This document shows, piece after piece, positions 18,455 to 28,015 of a DNA stretch of 64,000 nt (the stretch's first letter is position 1; each line of letters starts with the position of its first letter). The translations under genes were made by a program, and so were the position numbers. The notes beneath the pieces were generated by a model. The model did not search any database. It had not been told where the DNA came from and worked only from the letters and a program-made list of their open reading frames with translations. This DNA comes from Gimesia aquarii. GTDB taxonomy: Bacteria > Planctomycetota > Planctomycetia > Planctomycetales > Planctomycetaceae. The DNA is taken from contig NZ_CP037422.1 in NCBI RefSeq assembly GCF_007748175.1, forward strand, positions 4,914,334 through 4,978,333, in the 5' to 3' direction.

Positions 18455-18802
18455 TTAGAGCTCGGCATCAGGTGGGCCAAAAATGAATGCGCCACTGCTG
18501 ATGTATTTGAGACCTTCAGGTTCTGGTAAATGAGAAGTTGATTCTCCAGGACACCATCTGTAGGGGGCAAGGTTGGTGGATCTCGAATTACGACTCCATA
18601 TCCAGCCAGTATAGATCCAATCAGGTGTTTGGGAACTACAGAATGTGTTATGAGAGCAGACCGAATAGATAGGGGGCGAATCGATGTCAATCTTGTTTTG
18701 AATCATTCGATTGTTTGTCATGCCAAAAACTTGTGAGGGCAGAGATACATAACAGAAGAAAGCGAGTAAGAAGATCAGCTTTGATCTAGCTTGTAAAAAC
18801 AT
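18455..18802 (-). CDS. Small exported Cys/Trp-rich protein, function unknown
   Basis: 115 residues with a clear signal peptide (about 1-27, LIFLLAFFCYVSLPSQVFG). The mature part has three cysteines (CSHNTFC and RWCPGE) and several aromatic residues (DWIYTGWIWSR), ending FIFGPPDAEL. I do not recognise a family. A second minus-strand frame at 18406-18690 overlaps it, but lacks a signal peptide and has shadow-like composition. The gene stands alone between the FixL-like kinase and a tRNA gene. Existence is supported mainly by the signal peptide. Confidence 0.55.
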   Translation of the reverse strand: MFLQARSKLIFLLAFFCYVSLPSQVFGMTNNRMIQNKIDIDSPPIYSVCSHNTFCSSQTPDWIYTGWIWSRNSRSTNLAPYRWCPGESTSHLPEPEGLKYISSGAFIFGPPDAEL

Positions 18803-19044
18803 GAACTGTTCTTTCCTGAAACGATAATAGAAACATTTATCTCTTCATTATATTTGTTCCGGAATGATAGAAAAACCGCAATTTGCACGTCGTACAAGTG
18901 TGAAAATTGCTTTAAATAGGGTTTTAAAAACGGGTAATATTACACAGGAGCGTCTAATTTAACTTTGATCAGCTTTGGAAAAAGAAGACCAGATTTCGGT
19001 CAGATGAGTGAGTCTAAGAAGAGGCATTGTAAATCCACTGTATG

Positions 19045-19129
19045 TAGCCGAGGCGGGACTCGAACCCGCACGCCCTTTACGGACCCGGGATTTTAAGTCC
19101 CGTGCGTCTGCCAATTCCGCCACTCGGCC
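19045..19129 (-). tRNA. tRNA-Leu (anticodon UAA)
   Basis: 85-base type II tRNA read on the minus strand. Acceptor arms GGCCGAG and CTCGGCT pair (first pair G-U), discriminator is A. D-arm region begins TGGCGGAATTGGCAGACGC, the anticodon stem CGGGA/TCCCG encloses loop CTTAAAA giving UAA, a long variable arm follows (GGGTCCGTAAAGGGC region), and the T-arm is GCGGG-TTCGAGT-CCCGC. CCA is not encoded. Confidence 0.95.
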
Positions 19130-19254
19130 TAACAGTTAAGTGTTTATAATCAAATGTTTTATGGCTTGCAAGTGAAGGACACCTAAATAAATACTGCCAA
19201 AACCCCAAAGTGTTTTGTCAGGATTAGCTTGCGTAGACACGATATGAACGAACA

Positions 19255-19638
19255 TTAATAGGTTTCGTCGACAAGCCCGCGTGCGCGACGTCGACGTCGA
19301 CGGCGGTGTAACCATCGTTCGCCATCTTCTGCTTCAGCAAAGAAGGAGCCTGCCAGTAAGCGATAGAAGAATAAGAGAACGAACGCCCCACCTGTGGCGG
19401 CTAGAAAACCAACAGTACTGATAGGAGTGACTCGGGCACCGTCCCAGAAAAACATCAATGTGCCACATCCAACGACACTACCACCAATTCCCATTAACAA
19501 TGTACTCACAGCCCCACCTGGATCTTTACCGGGCATAATGGCTTTCGCTGCTAAACCAACTAAAGTTCCGAATCCTACCCAGACTAACATTTCATTGATA
19601 GCCTCTTGTAGAATTTTGGTGGTGTTGTCATCAAACAT
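19255..19638 (-). CDS. GlsB/YeaQ/YmgE-like membrane protein with Arg-rich tail
   Basis: 127 residues with three predicted membrane helices (about 17-35, 42-64, 74-97). The motif GLAAKAIMPGKDPGG followed by small-residue helices resembles the transglycosylase-associated (GlsB/YeaQ/YmgE) family of small stress-related membrane proteins. Unlike typical 80-residue members it has an N-terminal extension and a strongly basic C-terminal tail with seven consecutive arginines (R112-R118), likely cytoplasmic. The gene is monocistronic. Function in this family is poorly defined. Confidence 0.65.
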   Translation of the reverse strand: MFDDNTTKILQEAINEMLVWVGFGTLVGLAAKAIMPGKDPGGAVSTLLMGIGGSVVGCGTLMFFWDGARVTPISTVGFLAATGGAFVLLFFYRLLAGSFFAEAEDGERWLHRRRRRRRARGLVDETY

Positions 19639-19899
19639 TTTGACGGTCCTTCGTCGTTAAATGCTTATACAGATATAGTTTACAATTATTTGTTTGGTTT
19701 GGTAGGTCTATATTGAGAGAAGACGCTTTAATTAACCGGTTTTATCATTATCGTCAACCCCAGCCTAAAACTTGGGCTATGGATGATCGAATTAGCTTTG
19801 AATAAAGTTTATTTCGATTGAACAATCAGGCTCACTCGTATTTAACCTGAATACTAACATAGTCGAAAAAGAAAGATTCTGTTTAAAGGAGTTACCCAC

Positions 19900-20961
19900 T
19901 TACCCGCTAAGCCAATCATCGAGATGTTCTGCTACAAAAGTATCATCATTCAGGTGAGGATAAGCTTGATAAATTCTATCGATTTCTGCTGCCTGCCCAG
20001 GGCTGAGGTTCTCTTTGGGGTTTAAACACCAGATTCCTTCTAGCAGACCCTGACGTCTGAGGACTTCATGAATGCCGGGAATGCAACCTTGAAAGTGATT
20101 GGCCACGTCAAACAACACGGCATTGCAGTCTGTGACTTCGGTATTGCTGTGGAGTATAGAGAGTGGAATCGCTGTTTCTGATGCGGCGACATGGTGACAT
20201 TTTTTGAGAATTTCGACAGCCTTTTGTGTCCAGACAGCCCAGTGCCCAAGCAGCCCACCGACGATGCGACGTTCTATCAGTTTCCCTTCTACCTGAAAAC
20301 GAAAAGGGGTGACAAGATCGAGAACGATATTATCATCATTTCCTGTATATAAGGCGATATCTTCGCGTCCTGATTCTATGACTGCACGGATCACGTCAAG
20401 CGTATGATATCGATTAAAAGGTGCCATTTTGATCGCAGCGACATTTTCAATTTCACAAAATCGACGCCAGAAAGAATAAGGCAGCAAGCGACCACCTACA
20501 CCTGGCTGTAGATAAAAACCAAAGACAGGCATGATTTCGGAAACTGCTTTGCAATGGTGAATCAGATTGTTTTCATCTTCGGATTTTAGCGCTGACAGGC
20601 TGAGTAAGCCAAAGTGATAACCGGAATCTCTAGCGATAATTGCTTCCCTGATAGCCTGACTGGTTTCTCCACAGATGCCAGCGACACGTAATAGAGGAGC
20701 GATCCTCGCTTTGTCGGCACGATTCATTTCTTCTGCCGCAAGCTCTAAGACAGGTTGAAAGAGATCAATGTCCGGCTCTCGAATTTCAAATTGTGTCGTA
20801 TGCACTCCGACAGCCAGTCCGCCAACTCCGCTGGCAATATAGTACCGCGAAAGAGCTCTTTGTCGGCGTTCATCAAGTTTGCGCGCAGATGTCAGAGCCA
20901 GTGGGTGTGCAGGGATTGCGGTTCCTTGCTGCAAAGTTCGTGTGATAAGAGATAAGTTCAC
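19900..20961 (-). CDS. DapA/NAL-family aldolase (dihydrodipicolinate synthase-like)
   Basis: TIM-barrel class I aldolase family. The Schiff-base lysine is in NVAAIKMAPFNRY (K178 from the start used here) and the partner tyrosine in PVFGFYLQP (Y150), separated by 28 residues exactly as in DapA. GVGGLAVGVHTTQF corresponds to the substrate-loop region. The protein is longer than DapA (353 residues), with an added C-terminal segment, so it is probably a paralogue for a sugar-acid or keto-acid rather than lysine synthesis. GTG at 20961 is preferred because AGGA lies 10 bases before it; a TTG at 21006 is in frame. It follows the epimerase gene closely and is likely co-transcribed. Confidence 0.8.
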   Translation of the reverse strand: MNLSLITRTLQQGTAIPAHPLALTSARKLDERRQRALSRYYIASGVGGLAVGVHTTQFEIREPDIDLFQPVLELAAEEMNRADKARIAPLLRVAGICGETSQAIREAIIARDSGYHFGLLSLSALKSEDENNLIHHCKAVSEIMPVFGFYLQPGVGGRLLPYSFWRRFCEIENVAAIKMAPFNRYHTLDVIRAVIESGREDIALYTGNDDNIVLDLVTPFRFQVEGKLIERRIVGGLLGHWAVWTQKAVEILKKCHHVAASETAIPLSILHSNTEVTDCNAVLFDVANHFQGCIPGIHEVLRRQGLLEGIWCLNPKENLSPGQAAEIDRIYQAYPHLNDDTFVAEHLDDWLSG

Positions 20962-21012
20962 AATCCAGATTTCCTGCGTATCGAAGCGTAAGGAGTTTCG
21001 TTTCAAATTATT

Positions 21013-22050
21013 CTAAAATTTGCCACTGCGCGATTCGAAATGGGTAGGTTTGCCAAGCAAAGGGCGTTCGTGTTGTATCCAGTCTGCAATCCAAGCAATA
21101 ATTTGGTCGACTTCGACCAAGGGGGCGCCATAACGTTGGTGCCCATATTGGCCGTTATTGAGTAAGGCGTCTTGCGATTCAGTTCCGTTAAACTGAGGGG
21201 GTTTGCCGAACAAACTTCCAAATCGTTCGCTGATTTCGCGGACACTAAGAATTTGCGGGCCAGCGACATTCAAAAAAGCAGGGGGGGATGTATCATCGGG
21301 CATCGAACAGAGAGTCATGGCATTAGCATCTCCTTGCCAGATCACATTGACATATCCCATTGAAATATCAATAGTTTTTTCCTGATAAACCTGTTGCGCA
21401 ATATCGACGAGAACACCATAGCGGCATTCGGTCGCGTAGTTCAAGCGAATGAGAGTCATAGGAATTTTGAGCGTGCGGCTGAAATGTTCAAACATACGCT
21501 CACGCCCCAGACAGCTCATCGCATATTCGCCTGTTGGATTAGGCTTGTCTGTTTCAACCGACCCATTCCCTGATGCGTCCACAAGCCCGTAAACATTACC
21601 CGTTGAAAAGGCCGTAATCTGGCTATTCTGATATTTGTTACAGACGAGAGCAGGCAGATAGGTGTTCATGGCCCAAGTGAGCGATTCATTGCCTGTCGCC
21701 CCAAATTTCATGCCAGCCATGTAAATTACATTTGGGACATCAGGTAAGCTGTTGATAAAATCGACATCAAGCAAATCGCCTTTCAACGTTTCAATCCCCA
21801 AATCTTCTAAAGGTTGCCTGCTTGATTCATCTGAAAAGCGACTCACACCGATGAGACGTCGTTGAATGCCTGCTTCCTGGTCTCCTCGAATGATCATCCG
21901 CGCCAACGTCGGTCCCATTTTGCCAGCAATTCCGAGGAGAATCAGATCACCTCTGGTTTGATTTAACGCTTTGATTACTTGAGGAGTTGGGCGGCTTAAT
22001 AGTTCTTCTAGTTGTTCTACGTTCTCAATAGTTTGGGGAAGATCTTGCAT
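21013..22050 (-). CDS. NAD-dependent epimerase/dehydratase family protein
   Basis: 345 residues, extended SDR fold. The nucleotide-binding glycine motif reads LLGIAGKMGPTLARMI (about residues 37-52), followed by NVIYMAGMKFGATGN and the substrate-contact region TGNVYGL. The usual YxxxK appears displaced (GEYAMSCLGRERMF), with Tyr but no Lys four residues on, so catalysis may differ from classical epimerases. Immediately upstream of, and nearly touching, the DapA-like aldolase gene; together they look like a small sugar-acid catabolic unit. The reaction is not assignable. Confidence 0.78.
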   Translation of the reverse strand: MQDLPQTIENVEQLEELLSRPTPQVIKALNQTRGDLILLGIAGKMGPTLARMIIRGDQEAGIQRRLIGVSRFSDESSRQPLEDLGIETLKGDLLDVDFINSLPDVPNVIYMAGMKFGATGNESLTWAMNTYLPALVCNKYQNSQITAFSTGNVYGLVDASGNGSVETDKPNPTGEYAMSCLGRERMFEHFSRTLKIPMTLIRLNYATECRYGVLVDIAQQVYQEKTIDISMGYVNVIWQGDANAMTLCSMPDDTSPPAFLNVAGPQILSVREISERFGSLFGKPPQFNGTESQDALLNNGQYGHQRYGAPLVEVDQIIAWIADWIQHERPLLGKPTHFESRSGKF

Positions 22051-22160
22051 ATTTATATATCTAATAGGATAGAGTTAAATCAGGATGAGGAGTTTCAGCG
22101 GTTGTCGATATATCTCAACATTATGACAGTTTGGCATTTGAATTGGAAACCAATCAAACT

Positions 22161-22697
22161 TTAATGAGACGGTATCTCGCAGGCAAGAAGCAGGTCCCAG
22201 TCAGGCAGGTCTGCCGAATTTTCTGAAAAGTAGCTGGCAACAACTTTCCCTTTGTCAAAAACTAAAGCGGCACCCAGTTGTTGAATATCTTTACCTGGAA
22301 TTCCAGGTAAGTATCCAGAAAGGACTGTGGTTTTAAAGCCAGACCACCAGATAGCAGGTCCGATTGTCTCAGCCAAGCTGCCTCTTTTGACTTGAAACAG
22401 CTCATAGAGTTTTCGATCCGGGTCGCTGAAAGTTTCTACGTTTTGTAGTTGATAACGGGCCAGTAATTTATTGGCTTGTTCCTGATCCATCATGTGGACA
22501 ATTGCCAGTTGCAGATTCCGTTCTGCGATTTCTTCAGAATACGTTTGCAGTTGTGCCAGCACTTGCCTGCAAAAGGGGCAACCTCCGTGTCTCAGAAAAA
22601 CGATAAGGACGGGATGAGCTTCCGACAATTCGACTAACGTTTTTCCTTGAGCTGATGGAAAAGCGGCAAGCGCTTGTTTAAGAGAATTTTGATTCAT
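22161..22697 (-). CDS. Peroxiredoxin-like thioredoxin-fold protein (AhpC/TSA_2, PRXL2 type)
   Basis: 178 residues. Thioredoxin-fold N-terminus with LIVFLRHGGC40-PF-C43-RQVLAQL, a CXXC redox pair, then a PRXL2/SelL-like core (AIVHMMDQEQANKLL, FSDPDRKLYELFQVKRGSL). GAALVFDKGKVVASYF matches the end of the fold. Such proteins are proposed to act in redox defence, but substrates are unclear. Two-cysteine arrangement differs from the single CP of standard peroxiredoxins. The gene is separated by 110 bases from the epimerase gene downstream, so it may be its own unit. Confidence 0.75.
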   Translation of the reverse strand: MNQNSLKQALAAFPSAQGKTLVELSEAHPVLIVFLRHGGCPFCRQVLAQLQTYSEEIAERNLQLAIVHMMDQEQANKLLARYQLQNVETFSDPDRKLYELFQVKRGSLAETIGPAIWWSGFKTTVLSGYLPGIPGKDIQQLGAALVFDKGKVVASYFSENSADLPDWDLLLACEIPSH

Positions 22698-22794
22698 AAA
22701 TAACTCTTGAGCAGTATGATTCCATCTTTACTTAAAGTAGATGAAGATTTCTGATCTCGTGCAAAAAAGCGATTAGAACAAACGCTACATTAGC

Positions 22795-23082
22795 TTACCA
22801 TAAAGCGTGGGGATTTTCATGCTGGAAGTCCCTTATGTTTTGCACGGTAGTTTCGATCGTTTCGAGATCAGAATAAAACATCGCCGTTGGATCAATTTTT
22901 TTTTGTTCCAAAAAGTCGATATCTGATCGTATTTGTGGGATTTCCGCGGCCCCTGGTAGGATGACGAGCCAGATTAGGCTTAGAGAGGAAGTCAATAATA
23001 GGAATATCACCCATTGACGCTTTGAACGGCCGAGTCTATGAGGCTTTTGGAAAAATCGCGATTGTTTCATGTTAAAAGACAA
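22795..23082 (-). CDS. Small single-pass membrane protein, function unknown
   Basis: 95 residues: a basic N-terminus (about 1-22), one membrane helix (about 23-45, WVIFLLLTSSLSLIWLVILPG), then an acidic soluble tail with helix-forming residues. It lies 23 bases after the DUF1501 gene on the same strand and is probably co-transcribed. I do not recognise a family. Confidence 0.6.
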   Translation of the reverse strand: MSFNMKQSRFFQKPHRLGRSKRQWVIFLLLTSSLSLIWLVILPGAAEIPQIRSDIDFLEQKKIDPTAMFYSDLETIETTVQNIRDFQHENPHALW

Positions 23083-23105
23083 AAGGTCAACTAATCACTC
23101 TGAGA

Positions 23106-24485
23106 TTAAAAGAGTTCATGAATCACTTCACCATGGTCGATGGCCACCGTTGGTCGGCCAGAATGATCGAGAAAATGAATTTCAGGATCCATGCCTAGAG
23201 CACGATAGATAGTGTGATGGATGTGTCCTGGTCGTACTGGGCGATCGGCGGGAGAGTCTCCCAGTCGATTGGTAGAGCCAATGACTCGGCCTCCCTTGAC
23301 ACCACCTCCACCTAGGAGACAAAACATGGAGTTACCCCAGTGATCGCGACCGGGAGTCCCTTTACTTAATGGAGGACCACCGTTACCACCATTGTTCATA
23401 CGCGGAGTTCGACTAAATTCTCCACAGAGTACCACAAGAACTTGATCACTTAATCCGCGTTGGGCGAGGTCGCCAAACAGAGCGCTGACAGCTTGATCAA
23501 CACGAGGTAGGTAACTTTCCATTCCACTTTGCAGGTTCCAGTGGTGGTCCCAACCTCCAAAGTGGACAGTGACGAATGTGGTTCCCGCTTCCACCAGACG
23601 ACGTGCCAGTAAGACACTTTGCCCCCAGGTATGACGGCCATATAGTTCCCGAATTTTTTCGTCTTCCGAGTTCAGATCAAATGCTTTACGGGCTTTCTCA
23701 CCAGTGACCAGCTCATAGGCCTTTTGATCCAGTCGATCCATCGATCCCAACATACCCGACTGATCCACGTCTTTGCGGAGTTTGTCAAAACTCTTTGATA
23801 ATGCTTTACGGTCTTTCAGACGTTGGACTGATAACCCTTTTGCTAGATTCAAGTTTTTAACTTGGAAATTGTTATTATTGGGATCTGAGCCCGTTTCAAA
23901 AGGATTATGTTGAACTCCCAGGAAGTTTCCACCGAAGTAACCCGGTCGCAAACCAATACTGGAGGCATAGGGAACAGAAACATAAGCTGGCATCCCAGGG
24001 TCTCGTGGTCCTAGGACTTTTGTAGCCATAGAGGCGATAGAAGGATTCTTTCCGGGGGTACTTCCCCCACTCACGCCACCACGGCCGGTCAGCATCCAGT
24101 GTCCTCCTGTGAAATGATCACCAGTATTGTGGTGCAGAGATCGAACAATGGAAAACTTGTCGGCACATTTTGCCTGAAGGGGAAACATTTCCGTAATGTC
24201 CATACCAGGGACATTCGTATGGATCGGATTCCAGATGCCTCGATTTTCGCTGGGAGCTTCAGGTTTTAGGTCATAAAGATCCATATGGCTGGGGCCGCCA
24301 TCTAACCAGAGCAGAATCACAGAAGTATCTTTGGCTTTAATTCCCTGTTGTTGGGAAGCTTCTTTGGCATGTAATATTTGAGAAAGGCTTGCCGAACCCA
24401 TTCCTGCTACACCAATTTGCAGAAAATGACGTCGATTCAAACCATCGCAGTATTTTCCTGTTTTTCCAAATTCAAGACGGAACAT
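23106..24485 (-). CDS. DUF1501 protein, Tat-exported
   Basis: About 459 residues from the ATG at 24485 (an upstream ATG at 24515 adds ten residues before the signal). Twin-arginine region is LNRRHFLQIGVAGMGSASLSQIL. Family motifs: ILLWLDGGPSHMDLYDLKPEAP, HNTGDHFTGGHWMLTGR, GGWDHHWNLQ, CGEFSRTPRMN, GRDHWGNSMFCLLGGGG and the closing SGRPTVAIDHGEVIHELF. Unlike the copy at 4919 there is no DUF1549/1553 partner next to it. The following 95-residue membrane protein gene is the only near neighbour on the strand. Confidence 0.88.
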   Translation of the reverse strand: MFRLEFGKTGKYCDGLNRRHFLQIGVAGMGSASLSQILHAKEASQQQGIKAKDTSVILLWLDGGPSHMDLYDLKPEAPSENRGIWNPIHTNVPGMDITEMFPLQAKCADKFSIVRSLHHNTGDHFTGGHWMLTGRGGVSGGSTPGKNPSIASMATKVLGPRDPGMPAYVSVPYASSIGLRPGYFGGNFLGVQHNPFETGSDPNNNNFQVKNLNLAKGLSVQRLKDRKALSKSFDKLRKDVDQSGMLGSMDRLDQKAYELVTGEKARKAFDLNSEDEKIRELYGRHTWGQSVLLARRLVEAGTTFVTVHFGGWDHHWNLQSGMESYLPRVDQAVSALFGDLAQRGLSDQVLVVLCGEFSRTPRMNNGGNGGPPLSKGTPGRDHWGNSMFCLLGGGGVKGGRVIGSTNRLGDSPADRPVRPGHIHHTIYRALGMDPEIHFLDHSGRPTVAIDHGEVIHELF

Positions 24486-24703
24486 GTTTAAGCATCCTTT
24501 GTGTAAATGATCCATAAAAGATGTTTTATGTGTTCATTTTATCGGTTAGAATGCCATTCCGTCAATAATGAGTGTCTGGAATTGAGACCTTTGTCAGGCA
24601 TTTTTTTCAAATTAAAGCTCGTAATTAGATACACACAGGATGTTCCACTTTCCAATACTAAATCTGTCAACTGAAAATCACTCTAGGTTATAAAGAAGAA
24701 CAG

Positions 24704-26251
24704 TTACTTTTCATTGCCTTCGATACAATACAATCGAGTTCCAGTTCGAATGACGATTCTACCTCTCGCAGCTGCGACTCCATACACAATAGGATCACGA
24801 GCTTGTGTTCTTGAATTAGCTCGCTCTTCACGAAATTTTTTTTCCATCCAGGCGATTTCCTCTTTGTCGATGACTTGATCTTGATTGCGATCAACACGCA
24901 TCATCATTGCTTTGAATCGTTCTGGAAGCTCTGCTTTGGATATCAGACCATCATTATTTTTATCATTCTCAAGCAGCATTGCTCCAATGCCACCACCTCT
25001 ACGTTGCTGATCCCCTTTCTTTTTATGCTCGGTTTTCGTACCAGTATATTCGACATAATTTTCAGGAGCAGGTGGATTTTTCTCAGCCCATAAACGATTT
25101 AAGGCAATCTCTTTGTATTGAGTTCCATTTTCCAATACTAACGTGCCACCATTTTTACCAAACAGATAGATCAACTTTCCAATGACAACGGGAGTTGCCC
25201 AACACGGTTCCTTTAAACGTTTGGCGAAATGCTGTTTCCCGGTATTAATATCCAGACAATACAGAACTCCCACTTTGTTTATTAAATAGACACACTCTCC
25301 TGAGATCACAGGGCTCGTATAATCAGATACTGCTTTTTGAGCGCGCCATGAGATGCTGGGTTTTTTATGAATATGATTGAGATTAAGGCACAAATTGGAA
25401 CGACTTCCAGCTGATTGAGTTCCAAACTGTGGAATTCTAGCTCCAATGAAAAGCAATCCATCTACAAACGTGGGAGAAGGGACACTGTTTCCTCCCAAAT
25501 CTCCCAGTCCCCAGAGCAGTTTACCATTTTGACTGTCATAGGCATCAACACGTCCATTGGAGCTGATTATGACTGCTTCAGTCTGATCCACCGTATTAGA
25601 AGCGACGATGGGGGAGGTCCATGACATGCCGGAAGGGCGATTGATTTTCCATTTGGTTTTTCCAGTATTTTTCTCAATCGCAATGAAATAAGAAGGTCCA
25701 TTATGTTCTACATTGAGAAACAAAAGGTCTTTTGATTGGGCAGGTGAACTTCCCAAACCATGATGATTCTTGAATTTTCCAAATTCATGTGAAAGATTAC
25801 GCTGCCACAAAACCTGTTTCGAGTGATCCAGGGCTAACAGGTCACCACTTTCATAAAATACATAAATTCCCGATTCATCTACCAGAGGAGTAGGAGCAGC
25901 ACGTGCGACTCGATAATTTGAAGCAGCCTTTTCGCCTGAGCTTTTCTCATGTTTCCAGATTTGGTTTCCTGTCTGTAGATCAAAACAGTTTAAAACACAT
26001 TGCTCTTTCATTTTTCCTTTGACAGAGGAAAGGTAAATACGGTCGTTCCAAATAACGGGTGTGCTCTGTCCGTATCCTTCGACTTCTTTTTGCCAGGCAA
26101 TTCCGGAAAGAGGTGACCAGTTCACTGGATACATTATCTTGGATTCTGGTGCTTTGGAGACGCCTCCATTTCGAAACGAAGTCCAACCTCCCGCATCAAC
26201 ATTGGAAAGCGGCAGCATTAAAAACAATATCCAGAGTTTGTAAATATTCAT
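24704..26251 (-). CDS. PQQ-type beta-propeller protein with EF-hands, exported
   Basis: 515 residues from the ATG at 26251; GGA 7 bases upstream and signal peptide MNIYKLWILFLMLPLSNVDA favour this over the ATG at 26293. The body has propeller-type repeats with W...VWHKE-like strands (GIAWQKEVEGYGQSTPVIWNDRIYLSSV, LLALDHSKQVLWQRNL, GKLLWGLGDLGGNSVPSPTFVDGLLF, VLYCLDINTGKQHFAKRL). Near the C-terminus are two EF-hand calcium loops (DKNNDGLISKAEL and DRNQDQVIDKEEI). This propeller plus EF-hand architecture is common among planctomycete exported proteins. No active site is evident; a binding or scaffold role is inferred. Confidence 0.82.
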   Translation of the reverse strand: MNIYKLWILFLMLPLSNVDAGGWTSFRNGGVSKAPESKIMYPVNWSPLSGIAWQKEVEGYGQSTPVIWNDRIYLSSVKGKMKEQCVLNCFDLQTGNQIWKHEKSSGEKAASNYRVARAAPTPLVDESGIYVFYESGDLLALDHSKQVLWQRNLSHEFGKFKNHHGLGSSPAQSKDLLFLNVEHNGPSYFIAIEKNTGKTKWKINRPSGMSWTSPIVASNTVDQTEAVIISSNGRVDAYDSQNGKLLWGLGDLGGNSVPSPTFVDGLLFIGARIPQFGTQSAGSRSNLCLNLNHIHKKPSISWRAQKAVSDYTSPVISGECVYLINKVGVLYCLDINTGKQHFAKRLKEPCWATPVVIGKLIYLFGKNGGTLVLENGTQYKEIALNRLWAEKNPPAPENYVEYTGTKTEHKKKGDQQRRGGGIGAMLLENDKNNDGLISKAELPERFKAMMMRVDRNQDQVIDKEEIAWMEKKFREERANSRTQARDPIVYGVAAARGRIVIRTGTRLYCIEGNEK

Positions 26252-26489
26252 TTTCTCATCCAAATTAATTGTAGGTTTGAGGTGAATCGACATTCATATG
26301 TGCATATTTTTGGCTATGAACAAATTTTAAAAGCGTTATTAAGGAATGATCCTAAATTCAAAACGCATTGCTGGAGACTTGTGTATTACGAGTTTATGGA
26401 ACAGAGCTTTATTCGAATTGTTGAGACTTTCTGAGATTTGAAGTGTCCTCAGCGGCCTTACCCGAAAAAAGGATCAAACTCAGATCGTT

Positions 26490-27944
26490 CTATTTCATAC
26501 GATCTTGTTGTCCCATGACAATCAGTTTGGTAGGTGTGCCAGAAACAGTAAAGGTGCTGATGGGTTCCAGGGTTTTCAGTGACAAAGCTTTAATTTTTGC
26601 GGCACCGGGTTCTGTCCAGAACGCATAGCGACCTGCACGATCAAATTTGATATCATGATGTCCGTAATGACCTTCCACATTACTGGGACCCACTTTGATT
26701 TGTTTTCGTAATTTGGCATCTACAAAGTCCAGATCGTTATCAGGATCCAGATCGATGACGCTCAGAAATTCGTCCTGTTCCAATTCTTTTGGATGATTAT
26801 GAAATACAAACGCTAGTCGTTTTCCCCAGGCAGTTTTGATTACTTGTAATGCAACTGGTGAATTGCCTTCCAGCATATTTAATGGAACAGAAATCACCTC
26901 TGGTTGATTTGATTTCGCATTCAACAGGCATAAACGGGCTGTGGTACCCTTACCCGAGAGAAACAAAACATAGTTCCTGTGAGTGGAAAAGGCACCAGTC
27001 CGATTTGGTTTTTTTGTTTCTTCATCCTTTCCCAAAGAGAGATGATGAATTTTTATATTCTTTTTATTTTGAGGCACGGGATTTAAGTCGGCTTCACACC
27101 AACAAATCCCATCAGCGGGAGCAAAGAAAACTTTTCCGGCACATGTTGTAGCGCCATGGATTGCCCCTGAAGGCAATGCAAATGAATAGACAATTTCCTT
27201 GTTTCCTTCAGGACGAATACGCGTTACATCAATTATCCCTTTTTGCGGCCCTCCACCATCTATCCAGGAAGCATAGCCAGTTTTTCCCTCTACAACAGCC
27301 AAGGTAATATGGTTACCACCTCCCAGATGAAAACCGGTTTTGATTTTCTGGGTCGGTTGATCTAAATAGGTTTGAGGATCGAGTCTTGTGTAACCAGAAA
27401 TACGATCATTTGCCAGATAAAATACACCTTGATAACAGTATAAATGAGCTGGATTTCCCTGCTTGGCATCCAGCTGTGATGCGATCACTTTAGGATGTGC
27501 TTTATAGTACCAGTGTGAATGGTCTCCATGAGATTCTTCTTTCACGCCCGAATTGATAAAGATCCAGCCACTTTGATCTTCTCCTCCTTCAGAATCTCGA
27601 ACTCCAAGTAGAATCGTTCCTGAACTACTTTCCATTTGAACTAGATTTTGATCTTCAGCGTCAAGCTTGGGAAAACCTTTAATCACGGAAGGCGTCTCCA
27701 TCCGCAGTGTATCACCAGAAATAACGTCGGCCCATTTTACTGTCTTCGTCTTATAGTCTTGAAAGAAGAGTCGGCAGACCGTCCGTTTTTTACGTTTCTT
27801 TGAAGCCGTTTTTTTGGTCTGTTTACCAGAGCTTGAATGATGTTTTTGATCTGCTGCCTGGAGAAAATCTGATTTAATGCCATTGATGAAAGCCAAAAAG
27901 CTCAATAGAAAGATCATATTAAACTTAAGTCGTAATGAATCCAT
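26490..27944 (-). CDS. Exported propeller-like protein, function unknown
   Basis: 484 residues with a signal peptide (about 1-30) and then a lysine-rich linker (about 34-56). The rest alternates short strands and turns with repeating patterns (GVFYLANDRISGYTRLDP, GKTGYASWIDGGGPQKGIIDVTRI, GKVFFAPADGICWCEADL, HHDIKFDRAGRYAFWTEPG), consistent with a beta-propeller. A WCEAD motif and HYGHHD are noticeable, but no catalytic family is recognised. It lies upstream of the PQQ-type gene on the same strand with a 196-base gap and may share its function. Confidence 0.65.
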   Translation of the reverse strand: MDSLRLKFNMIFLLSFLAFINGIKSDFLQAADQKHHSSSGKQTKKTASKKRKKRTVCRLFFQDYKTKTVKWADVISGDTLRMETPSVIKGFPKLDAEDQNLVQMESSSGTILLGVRDSEGGEDQSGWIFINSGVKEESHGDHSHWYYKAHPKVIASQLDAKQGNPAHLYCYQGVFYLANDRISGYTRLDPQTYLDQPTQKIKTGFHLGGGNHITLAVVEGKTGYASWIDGGGPQKGIIDVTRIRPEGNKEIVYSFALPSGAIHGATTCAGKVFFAPADGICWCEADLNPVPQNKKNIKIHHLSLGKDEETKKPNRTGAFSTHRNYVLFLSGKGTTARLCLLNAKSNQPEVISVPLNMLEGNSPVALQVIKTAWGKRLAFVFHNHPKELEQDEFLSVIDLDPDNDLDFVDAKLRKQIKVGPSNVEGHYGHHDIKFDRAGRYAFWTEPGAAKIKALSLKTLEPISTFTVSGTPTKLIVMGQQDRMK

Positions 27945-28015
27945 GTCGTCCTCTTAAGGGTATAACTAACAAAATAAATTAAATGACACGTGACAGTTTT
28001 CTGCAGCGAAAATGA

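Noticed and set aside
18406-18690. Minus-strand frame overlapping the small exported protein
   Set aside because: No signal peptide or recognisable composition; the overlapping frame at 18455-18802 has a clear signal peptide.
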